From: Tetraselmis striata
Taxonomy: Eukaryota; Chlorophyta; Chlorodendrophyceae; Chlorodendrales; Chlorodendraceae
Length of the DNA stretch: 64,000 nucleotides
Assembly (NCBI GenBank): GCA_006384855.1
Contig: VCJN01001870.1
Span: 59,587 to 123,586, forward strand
Direction: 5' to 3'
Part shown: piece after piece, positions 10,638 to 22,071 of the stretch
Layout: the number at the start of each line of letters is the position of its first letter
Position numbering within the stretch: position 1 is the first letter of the stretch
Translations under genes and position numbers: made by a program
Notes under the pieces: generated by a model
The model's input: only the letters and a program-made list of their open reading frames with translations
Database searches by the model: none
What the model was told of the DNA's origin: nothing

Positions 10638-12355
10638 CTAGGAGTTATTTCCCATATCCCCAGGCATTATCCACCCCTTCTCGCCGAGTCTGTTCTGTCC
10701 GTGGCCCTTGTTGGTGTTGCTCTCCAAGGCCTGACCGTGCCAGAGAAAACAAATCAATCGAAGGGAAATCACAGCGGAAAGGGAGTGAGGAGCAGAGACA
10801 CGGACTCGCAGCGGAGGATTGTGCGATGTGGCCCTTACCAGGTTTATGATGTGATCATCTGACATCCACTTGTAACCCTGCCTCTTCTTATGGACAATGT
10901 AGATTGCGCCACCCACCAGCACCAGGACTGCAATAGCAGCTACCGCATTAATCCCGAATACAGCGCCAGGAGGCAGGGGGGCACCATCTGAGGAGGACAC
11001 TGTCGGGCTAGCCACCTACACACCACAATCGGCACACACCCTCGTCAGTATGACGGTTGTTAAGGCCCCAGGCCAAGAGGAGGCATTGTGATGCTGCAGG
11101 ATTGTGCGTACCCCGGTGGTGGAGATGGCACGGTTGTAGATGGCCCTAACTTGGCTGCCCGAGTTGTGGCTGCCAACATCGAGGCAGGAGGCAAAGCGGC
11201 TGGAGCAGTGCCGGGCCGTGCACTGGTCACTAGAACTGGCAAGAAACACGTTGCTGATGAAGTTTGGGCAGTTGTTGCCCTGGCAGCACTCGCACTTGCA
11301 GTTGTAGAAGGTAGCAAACACCTGGGCATTCTTGTTGCGCGAGCCAGCATCAGGGCAGGCCGCAAAGTTGGCGCTGCAGACGGGGTTCACGAGAGGGAAG
11401 TATATCAGCGTTTGACATTCACTATCTCAGCGGCCGTGTAGAGTGGCAAACAAGCAGCAGTAGCCGCCACACCTGCACTGCGCCTCGTTACAGGCAGCAG
11501 GGTGGTCTGCGAAGTAGGTGTAGTCAATGAGGCCGCTCGCGCAGCCAGCCTCCCCCATGCAGCAGCTGCACTAGCAGCTGTGGTCCAGTGCGCCAACGTC
11601 GGCGCCGCTGTATATCGCGTTCACTTGGGCGCCATTGTTGTGGCTGCGACACGAAACGAAGTCGCATAAGGCAAAGAAAACATAGCAGCGCGAACCAGCA
11701 AGCTGGCGGCACAGAATAGGGTGTGGATAGCCCTGAGAGAAGACGGGCTGTATTACCGCAATGCGCCTCACCTGCCGACGTCCATGCACCTGTTGTTGGC
11801 CCGGCACGCGTTCGGCGTGCAGCTAAGCTCAGACCCAGCGTAGAAGCGGTTGATGAAGAAGTCATCGGCTTCGCACGACTCGGCGTCGTCGCAGCACTCG
11901 CAGGTGCAGTCGAAATACTTGGCGAAGACGGAGTTAGGCAGGTCGTGGCTCCCGGGGACGGGGCAGTTGCGGAAGCGGGAGCTGCACAGCGCCGCCGTGC
12001 AGCGGTCGCGCGAACCCGAGGGGAACAAGTACCTGGTCATATCGGGGCAGGTGTCGTCGTTGCAGCAGGAGCACTCGCAGTCCAGGAAGGTGGCGTAGAC
12101 CCGTGTGTCGTGATGCGAGCCGACGTCCTTGCACTGAGCGACAGCGGACCGGCAAGCGTTCGCACTGCACTTGTCGCGCCCGCCCGCTAAGAAGGTCGTG
12201 ACGTGCCAATCGTCGTTGGCGCACTCCTCGCCGTCGCAGCACTTGCACGAGCAGTCGTGGTAGTCGGAGCTCTGGACGGCGGCCGGTGTGCAGGCGGCCA
12301 GCTCGAACAGCGCCGCTAGCAGGAGCGCCGCCGATGTTACAGGCCTCGCCATCAT
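10638..12355 (-). CDS. cysteine-rich modular type I membrane protein, five exons, one in-frame TAG
   Basis: Read on the minus strand: exon 1 12355-11772, exon 2 11643-11473, exon 3 11373-11132, exon 4 10987-10839, exon 5 10730-10638; all joins keep phase. The exon 3 donor (GTGCCA) is weak, and the last intron (108 nt) is open in frame, so it could be retained. The product is 412 codons long. It has a signal peptide (SAALLLAALFELAAC), then five modules of about 57 residues patterned DC-x-C-x-CC ... C-x4-C ... C-x-DVGSHN. A transmembrane helix follows (INAVAAIAVLVLVGGAIYIV) and a basic tail starting HKKRQGYKW. In module 4 the expected C-x-C-x-CC reads SC-stop-CSCC (TAG at 11573-11571). I do not recognise the family; an extracellular adhesion or receptor-like role is inference. 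It is either a nonsense allele or an early pseudogene, or exon 2 (171 nt, symmetric) is skipped. Confidence 0.65.
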
Positions 12356-12555
12356 CGAAGTTAAACGGTGTTCCGTTTGCCCGGTTCGATGTCGCCGGGT
12401 GGTGGTCGCGCGAGGGTGCCCCTACAGCGCGCTGTAACAGACCGTTACACACCGTGCTTAGATGAAAGCGTTAGCAAGACAGCGAGCGAGTTAGTAACGC
12501 TCACTGCCAGCCAAGGAGTCGCGATAGGAAGAAGAGGTGGGGAAGTGTAGTTAAT

Positions 12556-15190
12556 CACGTAGAGGATTTCCCGGTGTGAGGCCTGAAATGCTGAGATCTG
12601 ATTATTATCTCCACTGGATTTTCCTATTTATTTTGTAGTGGTGGTTTCCTGATCGCCTTTTGCAGCCAGCTCATGTAACAGAAAAATATATCTCTACTCC
12701 CTTGTGCCGCCGCTTTCATCAAGCGCGCCGGCAAAAGCCCCGACGAAAAGACCAGAATTCGCCGCGCCCGCCGCGTGTTGTGCACAACCGCGGCGGCCGG
12801 CGGCACGCGCGACTGCGGGGCTGCGCGCAAGGCGCCGCTCGAGCGGCGGGCATCACCATATATTTACACGAGCGCTAGCTGCAGCAGAAATAAGGCGATA
12901 TCAGGAAATAATCACCGGGAAATATGCATCTGACTACACTCGTATTACGTACTGACAAGACAGCGCCGCCTGTACGGGTACTCTGCGGATAGCAATTGGG
13001 CCGCTGCGCGCTGCTGCTATAACGACTGGCGACTACTAGCGCTAAGGATATAGTGCTGCGCATACTACGACCGCCTATCCTACGCCTGATAATCGTCGTC
13101 ATTATTATTCTAGGAAATAGTAGCTAGTGGCCGAACAGTAGCGACTACCACTAGTACGGCAGCGACCAGTGTTTAAGGATTATGTACAGACAACACATTT
13201 TTTCGTAAAATCATGATTTCGATTCTCTAATTATGGCCGACAAGTTAGCGGATCAACTCGGGCAGCAAATTAACAGCGCTACAGGGTACCAGTAGGCTCT
13301 ATGCGCTTTTGCATTACGGCAACTTCGAATCTTCCATATGCTGATGATTTTTTCTACCATTTTATTTCCTGCTGTGTTTAGGTCGATTATTATATATACA
13401 CCCCCCACAAAAGTTTAGCCCTGGAGGAATCCGCATGCGAGCGCATCGCTGCGTGCCAGCATGCAGTAAAAACCACACACACTCCACTAACTACACTGAA
13501 GCTTAGCTTGAATGGCCTTGGTTGCAGCGCAGCCTCCAAAATGTCGCGCTAAAGCATCGTTTTACGCAATGGCTTTTTTATGCTCACAATGAGTAAATGT
13601 TGTTTTGACCAGAAAATGGCATAATGCGATTGCATGCGTTTCAGCTTTTTGGGGCTCTGCATGCTCCCAAGCTTTCGCGCACGGAAACTATAATAGATGA
13701 GAAATGAATTGTGTGAGTATTGTGCCAGTTGGATGATGGTGTGGCATCACACCCTTGCATACGCCACTATCCCTACGTTTTTCTCATCGTTCGAAAGGGA
13801 CTGGAAATGCGATCCGTTGGTAGCATAGCACGCGACGCGTCATATGGCCCAAGCTTCACCATGCGAGTAGCCCATATCAAAACCCTTTGATGCGCCACTG
13901 CCATGACGTAGCGCGGGAGGTGTGCATGAAAGATAGGCATTGTGCCAAAACACTCAGTATTGCCAAGTCGCAAAAAACTTTCAGGCATCACCAACAAAAA
14001 GTTGTCTAGAAACATGGGGAAACGCCATAATGCAAAGTTGTTGTTCCACGTTAGAGCATTCATGGACTCGAGTCTGAGGCACAATGGGTTGCATCTAGGT
14101 GCCCGTGACGTGGCCTAACACTGGGCCCCTATGTCTGAAAACACGTTTTTGGGCCCGTAGACCCCTTAAACGCCAGATAATCGCAAATCTGAGCGCAAAA
14201 ATCCGGGCCACATAAACCCCCTGAGAGCGCGTTAGCTATGACTTCTCCAACGCGACCTCGTATGCCTCAATCCGACGCCGTTTCGCAAGATATGCCCCTT
14301 GGCACGCCTCCCAAAACTGCGATTGCATCACAATATTCCCGAAATTGATAGAGCTCGGATTCGTCTACCCTCTCGCGTAGAGACTCGTTTTTACTCAATT
14401 AAAAGCAGGGAGTGGTCGCATGACACCACTATGTCGACGAATCTCGAAGAAAATGTACCTATACTTGGCAACAAACGTTATGTATATGCTCCGAAACCGC
14501 ATACAGTGCTGAAATTGGGGCACTATTGCAGCGCGTCTATCTGCCACTTTGTCTGCTACTTCTCTGCGCCAAAGTAAGCGATATTTCCCGATTAGCGACT
14601 ATACACCCAGCCACGATTGAGCATACTTGCAGTTGGTCGAATGGCATATAGTAACATTGCCATATACTATCACAACGTTGAATTCTCGCGAGTCGTATGT
14701 ATGACTTGGGGGGGGGGGGGGGGGGGGCAAGACTTTTGTGGGGGGGTGTATATATCCGCTTGTTATTTAAAAACAAATGTAGCGATTGATATCCGCCGCA
14801 GTGCAATAGCTAGATTGTTGTATAAATGTACGAGAGCATAAATCTCCGACATATCCAACGACCAAGATTTGTTTCATTATACTTTTTAAAAGTAAAAGTA
14901 AAATTCGCCCCGGGATGTCGGCCGGAGCCGCCCCGCCCGCCAGCACTTGACCTCTTGCACCAGCTGCTGTCTGGCATAGCCCGTAGACCATTGCCTCATT
15001 CGATCCCGAAGGGCTGATGCATCAACCTTTTTTGTTGTCAACCTTTCAAGTTTGTTGTTATTAGTTATGTTTGTAGTGCGCATATGTTAAAGCCTTGATG
15101 TAAAGAAGCTGATCAACCGGGGAAACCCATGACACGCTGGGACGATATTGCCGAAAATGCGTCGGCAAGGAGCGACTAGATACCCGGACC
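12556..15190. other. long noncoding stretch, nothing recognised
   Basis: The sequence has no frame with family-like features. It includes a G homopolymer at about 14709-14727 and an unremarkable AT-richer part around 13.1-14.9 kb. The first few hundred bases probably include the promoter and 5' untranslated region of the cysteine-rich gene. Confidence 0.5.
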
Positions 15191-15646
15191 TCTCGTGTAC
15201 AGTGACAACACCCGTATAGTGAACACACCTGTATTGTTAAGGGGAGGGGGGGGGGGGGGGGGGGGGGGGCGGATTCCTTAACACCGAAGAACACACCCGT
15301 ATGATTAAGATACCCTACAATAAAGATCCCGTATTGTAAAAGAGGGGGGGGCACATTGGCGCACAACACACCGGTATGGTAAATCCCCTGTACTTTACGA
15401 CAGTTTCCGCTCCTGTCGGACGACGCGCGGCGCGGCCGGCCCAAGGATATATGGCGGTCATATACTTTATACAAAGGTTTGTTATGCATACATGCTACTA
15501 TATGTTTGTTATGCACCCGGACATATCGCTTGATCTTTGGGCTCGTCATTCCCGACACTCTAGCTATAAAACGCACTGTCTAGTCGCTACCCAAGACGCC
15601 CACCTTCTGCCAACGGTTCTTCTGCAGGAACGGCTGTCGTAGTGCG

Positions 15647-15686
15647 GTACAATACCTTCGTACATAGTTGTGCGAAGGTATTGTAC
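15647..15686. other. perfect 14-bp stem hairpin
   Basis: GTACAATACCTTCG (15647-15660) is followed after 12 bases by its exact reverse complement (15673-15686); three more pairs form beyond a single mismatch. It lies inside the palindromic cluster and resembles a transposon subterminal structure or a recombination site. Confidence 0.6.
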
Positions 15687-15812
15687 TGCAAAACACAACT
15701 CCGTCCCGCTGGTGCCCCGCCGTAGGCCCGTCTATCTTGCCGCTGGTGGGCTCCATCGGATGAACAGGGCAGCCCGTCAGTTGGCCCATTCTAATCTAGC
15801 GCCTGCGTTGCG

Positions 15813-16304
15813 TTGCCTTGCAGCGCCATAGCGTACGACGACGCAACAAAGCGGTGTGCGTATGGCGAGCAATGCAAGTTTGTTGGACGCGATGGTGGGC
15901 TCCCCAACCTCGTGGCGTGTGGCGCATCGGGATGTGCGAATGTACTACTGCACCACATGTGCCAGGGCGAATACGAGGCGCAATTTCCCGACTTGTTCGG
16001 CAACTTTGGGCTGAGCAAGAGCTGCTTCCCTTGCCGAACACGAGAGGTTCAGGGCAAAGCGCCTGCTCCTGCTCATGGTACTACACATGTAGTAGGGAGA
16101 TCGCCCAAGGGTCGCCTCGTTGGGTTCGCAGGCTCATTTACCCCTCTCGTCAGGCGACCTGGAGCATGGGGGGCTGCTCGCCAACCGTGCCTTGTCGCCC
16201 ACAGCATAGGAAGCATAAACCCATTTGCACACCGCTATACTAAACAATACACCCGTATTGTAAATATTTACTATACGGGTGTGACCATGGGAGGGATATT
16301 GTAA
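15813..16304 (+). pseudogene. zinc-binding-like frame with Cys/His cluster
   Basis: An open frame without an ATG begins near 15813. Residues CAYGEQCKFVGRDGGLP, LVACGASGCANVLLHHMCQ and LSKSCFPC supply paired cysteines and histidines spaced like a zinc ribbon or PHD-like finger, such as those at the N terminus of some protist transposases. Beyond about 16090 the frame runs into simple repeat and is no longer convincing. It may be a captured or terminal exon of the element suggested by the surrounding palindromes. The family was not identified. Confidence 0.35.
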
Positions 16305-16640
16305 ATACCCCTATTGTAAACACACCTGTACAGTAAAGGTGGGTGGGGGGGCGGGGGGACCGAACATTTACTATACGGGTTGTGAGGAAAGGTGCGCGTG
16401 GTGAAGAAGGTGAGTGCTATTCCACTGAGTGATGGTGGAGTATGATCTGGTTACATGCCGTCAGGCGCCGAGCCTGATAGATCAGGCGACGCGATGTGGC
16501 CGACAGGGCGCGAGAGCAGCCCGTCATCAGACGCACGGGCGCGCGCTACGCGCCTAATGTACTATGATCATTAGGGCTAGTGAGGGTATAGGATATATCC
16601 TCACATTCCACCCCGCTCTGATGAATCTGAGTCATCGGAT

Positions 16641-17100
16641 TCACTTTGGAAATGTTTGCGGGTGGCTCGCCTTGGCAGCAATGTATGCTGGCGAGGTCGA
16701 GATTCGTTCAGTCAGCATAAAATGCTGCGTCAGCGGTGAATACCGCATCGTTTCATAAGGCATCCAATCATCTCCGGTTGCCGGGAAATTGTAAAACGTT
16801 ACTTTAAACAGCAAGGCTTTGCCCTTTGCATATAATCTAGGATATAGTGCCAATTTACAGTCTGTGATGTCCGCAATAATTGGGTCATCAGTTTTGCGTC
16901 TTTGTCTGCCAATCAAGGCATCATGAACACCTGTTTGCGCAAATATGGTATCCCAAGGTCTCAATTTAGAGACATAAAATACTGGGTGGCACTGAAGCTC
17001 ATGTGAAAGCTGTATCTTGTAGGCATGAGGATTCACCTATTCTATGACCTCATATGGTCCTACATATCGTTGTTTAAGTTTGGGACACTTCTGTCCGTGT
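16641..17100 (-). pseudogene. gypsy integrase C-terminal/chromodomain fragment
   Basis: On the minus strand the frame reads PKLKQRYVGPYEVIE, an in-frame stop, then VNPHAYKIQLSHELQCHPVF and YVSKLRPWD, the standard end of a Ty3/gypsy integrase. It goes on to a chromodomain-like part (ALLFKVTFYNFPATGDDW). It differs from the gypsy element at 539-8304, so it is a remnant of a second family. No LTR or other pol domain is visible nearby. Confidence 0.7.
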
Positions 17101-17123
17101 ATGATCATATAATCTCATACCAT

Positions 17124-17426
17124 AAATCCCCATGTGGGTACCCAGTGCCTGGTGCGTTTTGCGCGGTATCCTTACAGATGGTGCTTCTACGCACGCATTG
17201 GATCCGGCGGGTTCGATCCCGCGGAGAAACATATAATGTAGCATGATATGATGATATCCCGCAATGTTGGACGACCCGGCCAATGCGGATCGCCACCGAA
17301 TCCAAGCCGAAACGTTGCTGGAGGAGGTCCTCCATCCTATGGGGGGAGGAATGTAAGGATATGTACCACACAAATCCCCATGTGGGTACCAAGTGCCTGG
17401 TGCGTTTTGCGCGGTATCCTTACACG
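17124..17426. repeat. 55-bp direct repeat pair
   Basis: Bases 17124-17178 and 17371-17426 are nearly identical (AAATCCCCATGTGGGTACC through GCGCGGTATCCTTACA). The 190 bp between them has no other copy in the window. Segmental duplication or an insertion flanked by its target are both possible. Confidence 0.7.
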
Positions 17427-17931
17427 GGTGTTGTCACTGTACGAGACGACGGCTCAACCGAGCGGATGTACCTGCAGCGTTGCTCACTACTGCTCACTGA
17501 CGAATATATATTTGACCGTATGACCGTATACATTTTAAAATTGCTCTTATATTGGGTCTTGAATCTTTTTAATGAGGATGTCTGGCGTACTGGTTTGAAC
17601 TAGGTACTGGTACAGGTAGAGTAAAACCCGAGAGGTAGTTGCCCGGCAGGCCGGCAGTAGTCGCTAACAACCGGTAAGGATTGTCGGTACTGCGACGGCG
17701 CCGCGAACGAAAATCGGGCGGGGTCAACTTGACCCACATGACGAACGATATGAATCTGATCCATCATCGGCGGCGCCGGCGCCCTGCCTTCGCGCGTGCT
17801 GAGCGTGCCGGGCGAGGCGCTGGCGTCCTAATTAGGACTACATCCACGCGCCAAAAAAAAAGCGAGTCGCTTGAAGTTGTTTTTTTCACCCCCGGGACAG
17901 GACGCGTGTCGCTTAAAGTTACGTACGGTAG

Positions 17932-18270
17932 TTAGCAAAGCAGGGGGCTCTCAGTTTTGCCAAAAACATGTCAGATCCGTTACATATTTTCGCACGGGAG
18001 GCTCATGCCCCAAAGCACGCATGAAAGGGTTGGGAAGGGTGGGTTGCGCTAGCTGGAAGCTGGCGCAAAGGCAGAAGGCGGAGACACCGCCGCGTCGCGG
18101 GGCGTCATATCGGGGTGAGGGATGGACGTGCGCGTGGGCAAACGGTAGTGGCGTCCAAGCCGCGAAATTTGTAACGTCGGGTACCATCCGTCGTACTTAG
18201 CACCATGCAATTCAAACCTCTATAATTCTCAATATGACCATTAGCAAAGCAGAGGGCTCGCAGTTTTGCC
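17932..18270 (-). repeat. DIRS-1 3' split repeats B1-A2-B2
   Basis: TTAGCAAAGCAG(A/G)GGGCTC occurs at both 17932 and 18241 (B repeats of 30 bp). Between them is the A2 repeat, homologous to 21754-21961 (shared GCGCTAGCTGGAAGCTGG and CGTACTTAGC blocks). Confidence 0.8.
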
Positions 18271-18271
18271 A

Positions 18272-19424
18272 TCATATCGCCACGTGGCGTGGTAGCCTGG
18301 CTGGTTGACCGCCCCAGGGGGTCATCCAACCAAAAAGGTGCCATGCTGCCGGACACGGCAGCACTGTTGGGTCGATGTAGTCGAGCACCACGCTGGACTC
18401 CTTCGCCCAGCCGCCGAAGTACTTGATCTTCTGCAACGTCACGCCGATCACGTACGCGGCCGTAGTGGCCCCCTTTCGGAGGGAGTGAGACGTCCACGCG
18501 AACCCCGCGGGGGGGGGGGGGGGGGTTGCACTCATGTCAGCAATAGTTGCAGCCAGTTGGTGAGGGTCTCCGCCATCCATTTTTGGCATGCCCCTCGCAC
18601 TGGCTGATGGCCCATCGCGCCGCTGGCACGCGGCCGCCGGCGAACACCTGACGGACGGCATCAAAGTAGTGCAGCAGCTCCGCGACGTCGGCATGCGCTG
18701 ACGCTGGCAGCTAACACAACAACTTCTTGCTTGCATCCGCGCCACGCTTGCCTTTCCGGTCTCGATGGTATAGGATGAGGATTCCGCCGTCCGGGTGGCC
18801 GACCGTGAGGTCACCCGTACGACATTCCACCCCCGCTCCTCTGCGGCAGAAAAACCGACAAAGCACGACGACTGCCATGCTGGCGCGGAACATCTCCATG
18901 CGCACCACGGTTGCCAGATCCGTGCCCCAGGTAAGTCCCAGCTCCAGCCGTAAGGCTTTTGCCATGGTCAGGGCTTTCAACACCACACGCGCGGGCATTG
19001 GGGCCCGCATCAGCTCGGGGTGTAGCCTCACTTGCGACGCCGCACGGCCCTTGCGGACCCTGCTCACCAGATCGCCCATAGCCATCGGCTCCCGCCCGTG
19101 GTCCTTGAAGAAGTTGTTGACGGCCGATAGGTAAGGCGGCAAGTTGGAGGCCTTGATCGTCCTCAGGCTTCCCAACCACGTGACGTATCGTGCCATAGTC
19201 CCTGGGTCGGCAGCCAGGGCTGGTCGCCGCTCCGCCTCGCAGAAACGGAAACATGGCTTCATGCAACTGCCGTACGACGCCGCAGTGGCCGGCGCCCACG
19301 CGGCTGATAGGAGCTCCAGGGTTTGGGCGCCAAGGGTGTCAGGCCATAGCACCCGTGTCATGTACGGGCGCATCGAATCAGCCCATGGTGTCGTACAACT
19401 GGTGACCTCGACGCGGTACTTCAC
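18272..19424 (-). pseudogene. DIRS-1 tyrosine recombinase
   Basis: The N-terminal core-binding domain is visible (AAWAPATAASYGSCMKPCF, then TMARYVTWLGSLRTIKASN and YLSAVNNFFKDHG). The catalytic domain follows: first arginine region CRFFCRRGAGVECRTGDL, H-x-x-R box in TSHSLRKGATTAAYVIGV, the GGWAKESS block and the nucleophile in LDYIDPT. Near 18715 the frame must change to join the two halves, and a C/G run at about 18508-18526 is inserted in the linker (PPPPP). All catalytic residues are still present. It would catalyse integration of the circular element DNA. Confidence 0.8.
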
Positions 19425-19479
19425 CGCGGCATTTCATACTGGTGCCGCACGTACAACCGGTAGTTGGTGGCCGTTGCCC

Positions 19480-20620
19480 GGAAACATGGATAGCGTAGCA
19501 CTTACGGCCCACTACTGTAGGTCGCGGCGGAGCTGTGGCGTCATCCGGACGCGCTCGCCCCACCGGTTGTCGACCACGGAGTGGAGCTCCCGCAAGAAGA
19601 ATCTTGCGGGCGGGATCGCCAGAAAGAGGTACGGCGCCTGCCCTGCGAGTGACTGCATCTCGCGCACCGGGAGCCACCTGGCGTTCCACGTGGCGCGGCC
19701 GATGAGCCGGGTGGCCTGCCGGGAGAGCCGGTCTCGCTTGTCTGCCGGTGCGTAGAACATGCCGGACGCCGAGTATATGTCCACGCCCATGTGCCTACTG
19801 AACTGGCAGAGCTCCCAAAAGTCCTTTGTTGGGTTCCGCTGCAGCCCCAAGGCGACGAGGAGGCTGGCGAGCCGTTGACAGAGGTGGAGCGCCTGCTCCA
19901 TCGACGCGGAGAAGAGGAGGAAGTTGTCCACGTAACGTAGGATGCGCGCTCCCCTCCACCTAGTACGCCGGAAGTAGCGCTTGCTCTGCGTGGGCTATGT
20001 AGACGATGAGGGGGGGCTCGGGCTTGGGTTTCCGCAGGTGGGCGATGAAAACTTGGGTGAGCGTGACCAAGTAATAGGGCGAGAGGCTCCAGCGCATTGG
20101 CAGACCCGCGAGCCTGTAGAGCTGACCTTGGACGTCCACGGTGAAATAGTCTCGGTCCGCCTCTGCGATGCCCAGAGCATAGAAGCCGTCTTGGAGGTCG
20201 AAGGAGAAAATGTAGTTTCCCTTTTTGGTGAGGTGTCGCACTCCCAATAGGGTCTCAATCTTGAGCCGCTTGCGCACACGGTAGGAGTTGAGCACGCGGA
20301 TGTCGATGATGCAACGCGTGGTTGACGCCGGGCTTGGGCACTACTGGACACCCACTTGCGGCAAGTGCCAAGCTCCCACGCGCCGGACTCCACGAAGCGG
20401 GCAAGCTCGCCCTCGAGGAAGGTGAGCTGAGCTGGGGTAGCGTCTTGCATGTTGATGCCGTTGTGGAAGTTGGGCAGGGGGCGGTTGTGCTTGAAGGGGA
20501 TCCGGATCCACCGCCTGGATCCACCTTAGGACTTGATCGCTCGCCCCGATGTCTTGCCATTGCCGCCATTGCCGCCGCACGCGGTGTCGCATGTAGCTTA
20601 AATTTGGGTAGCATGACTCG
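19480..20620 (-). pseudogene. DIRS-1 reverse transcriptase-RNase H, with YVDN
   Basis: RT blocks on the minus strand include RLKIETLLGVRHL, YIFSFDLQDGFYALGIAEAD and YRLAGLPMRWSLSPYYLVTL. After a frame change come LRYVDNFLLFSAS, GLQRNPTKDFWEL and the connection part LAGQAPYLFLAIPPARFFL. The catalytic box reads YVDN where an aspartate pair (Y-x-DD) is required, so the polymerase would be dead even with frames repaired. RNase H itself is not clearly recognisable downstream, and the Dam-like methyltransferase found in the neighbouring element is absent. Confidence 0.75.
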
Positions 20621-20639
20621 GAACGGCGGGACACGCCGT

Positions 20640-21649
20640 CATAATGCTCCTCGGTCTGCGGGGTAGTCGTCTTCCTTGCATGGTTGCCGGGCTGAGGCTT
20701 GCCCTTGATCTTGTCTTTGTCCTTGTTCTTGTCCGCCCTCCTTAATGACTCGGTCTGCGTGTTTTGCGCGCTCCTGCTCCTTGATGCGGATGCTGCCGCC
20801 GCTGCCGTCTCCGCTCCTTCCGCTGCCATTGCCCTTGAACTGCGCGGCGGCCTGCGCCTTGGCCGCCTGGTGAAGGCTGACCTCGAATCGTTTGTCGTCC
20901 ATGGCGTTGAGGAGGCCGTCGACGCCATTGTTGGAGCGCTCGGCGGCGGTGGTATCGAAAAAGCGGGAGTAGCCTCGAGCGCCCGGCGACTCGCTCCTCG
21001 CCGGTAAGCGCCTTCTTGCACTTGAAACGCCGGAGGTAGGTGAGCCGGTCTTCAGCAGCCTGCCCACACGTCGCGATCGTGCAAATCGCGGAGGCGAATA
21101 GGTCGTCGGCGTCCGCGGTGTCGCGAGCGGTGGCGTTTTCCGCGGGAAGCGTTGCCACAGCGTCCCTGAGCACCGCGTGCCCGGAGGCGGTAAAGACTCC
21201 ATAGCATAGCAGGTGGCGATACTCGTCGCGCGTGGCGTGCTTCTTCTCGTCGGTGAGGTAGCAGTCCCACTCGTCGTTGCGTGGGTTCCACAGCCCGGGG
21301 TTGTGAGTCCTACGGGAGGCATAGACTTGGCGTATGCCCGCGGCAGGTAGTCGATCCAGTCGCGCGGGTCGATGAACACCGCGTGGCCTAAAGATTTTGC
21401 AGGGAAACCGGGGGGAGGGTCCTCCTCCTCGTCGTCACCCACGAGGCCGTTGGCTTATGTCGCGGGAATAGGTTTCTGCTGAGGTGGTTGCTGAATGGAA
21501 GAGGTGCGGGAGGCTAGCTCGTTGAGTCGCAGCAGCATCCGCTGCACCAACGCAGTGAGGCTAGCGGTGTTGGTTGTCGAACTCGCGGCGTTGCCTCCAC
21601 CGCACCCCTCCGAATCGTACAAGTCGTCAGGCAACCGTGTGTTGTCCAT
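20640..21649 (-). pseudogene. DIRS-1 gag-like protein
   Basis: It starts with MDNTRLPDDLYDSEG at 21649 and reaches a stop at 21455. The frame reopens at 21442 with DPPPGFPAKSLGHAVFIDP and then, after frame changes, GVFTASGHAVL, AENATARDTADADDL and CGQAAEDRLTYLRRFKC. The same protein in the other orientation is found at 1-538. It is a hydrophilic structural protein without zinc knuckle; its C-terminal part has Ser/Gly- and Lys/Arg-rich repeats. Confidence 0.65.
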
Positions 21650-21753
21650 AATACGGCATGATGTCGTTATTGCAGTCGGGGCGAGCGGCTGGCGTCGAAC
21701 GTCGTTGTGAGATCGTGTGTCACCTTGCGAGACTGCGAGAGTCTCGATGCCGG

Positions 21754-21961
21754 AGCGCTAGCTGGAAGCTGGCGCAAAGGCAGAAGGTGAAGACACCGCC
21801 GCGTCGCGGGGCGGCATAACGGGGTGAGGGCTGGACGTGGCCAAACGGCAGTGGCGTAGTGGCGTCCTAGCCGCGTATTTACGGCGGAATTTGGAATGCC
21901 GGGTAACACCCATCGTACTTAGCCCCGTGCAATTTAAATCTCTACAATGGTCAATATGATC
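21754..21961 (-). repeat. DIRS-1 5' A1 repeat
   Basis: Homologous in the same orientation to 17962-18240, ending with CAATATGA next to a G homopolymer (about 21991-22017). Confidence 0.75.
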
Positions 21962-22071
21962 AGTTTGTAATATATTCTTCTCCCTCTTCGCGGGGGGCGG
22001 GGGGGGGGGGGGGGGGGTATTCTATGTTCACGGACTGTTTGTGTTTGCTAGGGTTAATCCTTAGTCGCTAT

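Larger units (their letters stand above)
15205..16385. repeat. cluster of ACACCCGTATAGTAAA-type motifs with a 34-bp palindrome
   Basis: Variants of ACACCCGTAT(A/T)GTAAA occur at about 15205, 15292, 15365, 16249 and, inverted, at about 16266 and 16363. Bases 16249-16282 are two motifs head to head forming a near-perfect palindrome (16 of 17 pairs). G-homopolymers adjoin both groups (15247-15270 and 16336-16360). The two groups may be the ends of an unrecognised mobile element of about 1.2 kb. Confidence 0.55.
17932..21961 (-). mobile_element. PAT-like DIRS retrotransposon 1 (minus strand)
   Basis: On the minus strand the order is A1 repeat (21961-21754), gag, reverse transcriptase-RNase H, tyrosine recombinase, B1 (18270-18241), A2 (18240-17962), B2 (17961-17932). 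This is the split-direct-repeat layout of PAT-like DIRS elements, which integrate with a tyrosine recombinase through a circular intermediate instead of an integrase. Several frameshifts make the copy inactive. It lies tail to tail with nothing between it and the next DIRS element except a G-rich spacer (21962-22071). Confidence 0.8.

Noticed and set aside
15160-16390. CRISPR-like array of spaced repeats
   Set aside because: Repeats are irregularly spaced, occur in both orientations and lie in a eukaryotic transposon-rich context.
17160-17235. tRNA-like T-arm (GGCGGGTTCGATCCCGC)
   Set aside because: The loop has six bases if the stem is five, no acceptor stem partner is found upstream, and no cloverleaf with a plausible anticodon could be drawn.
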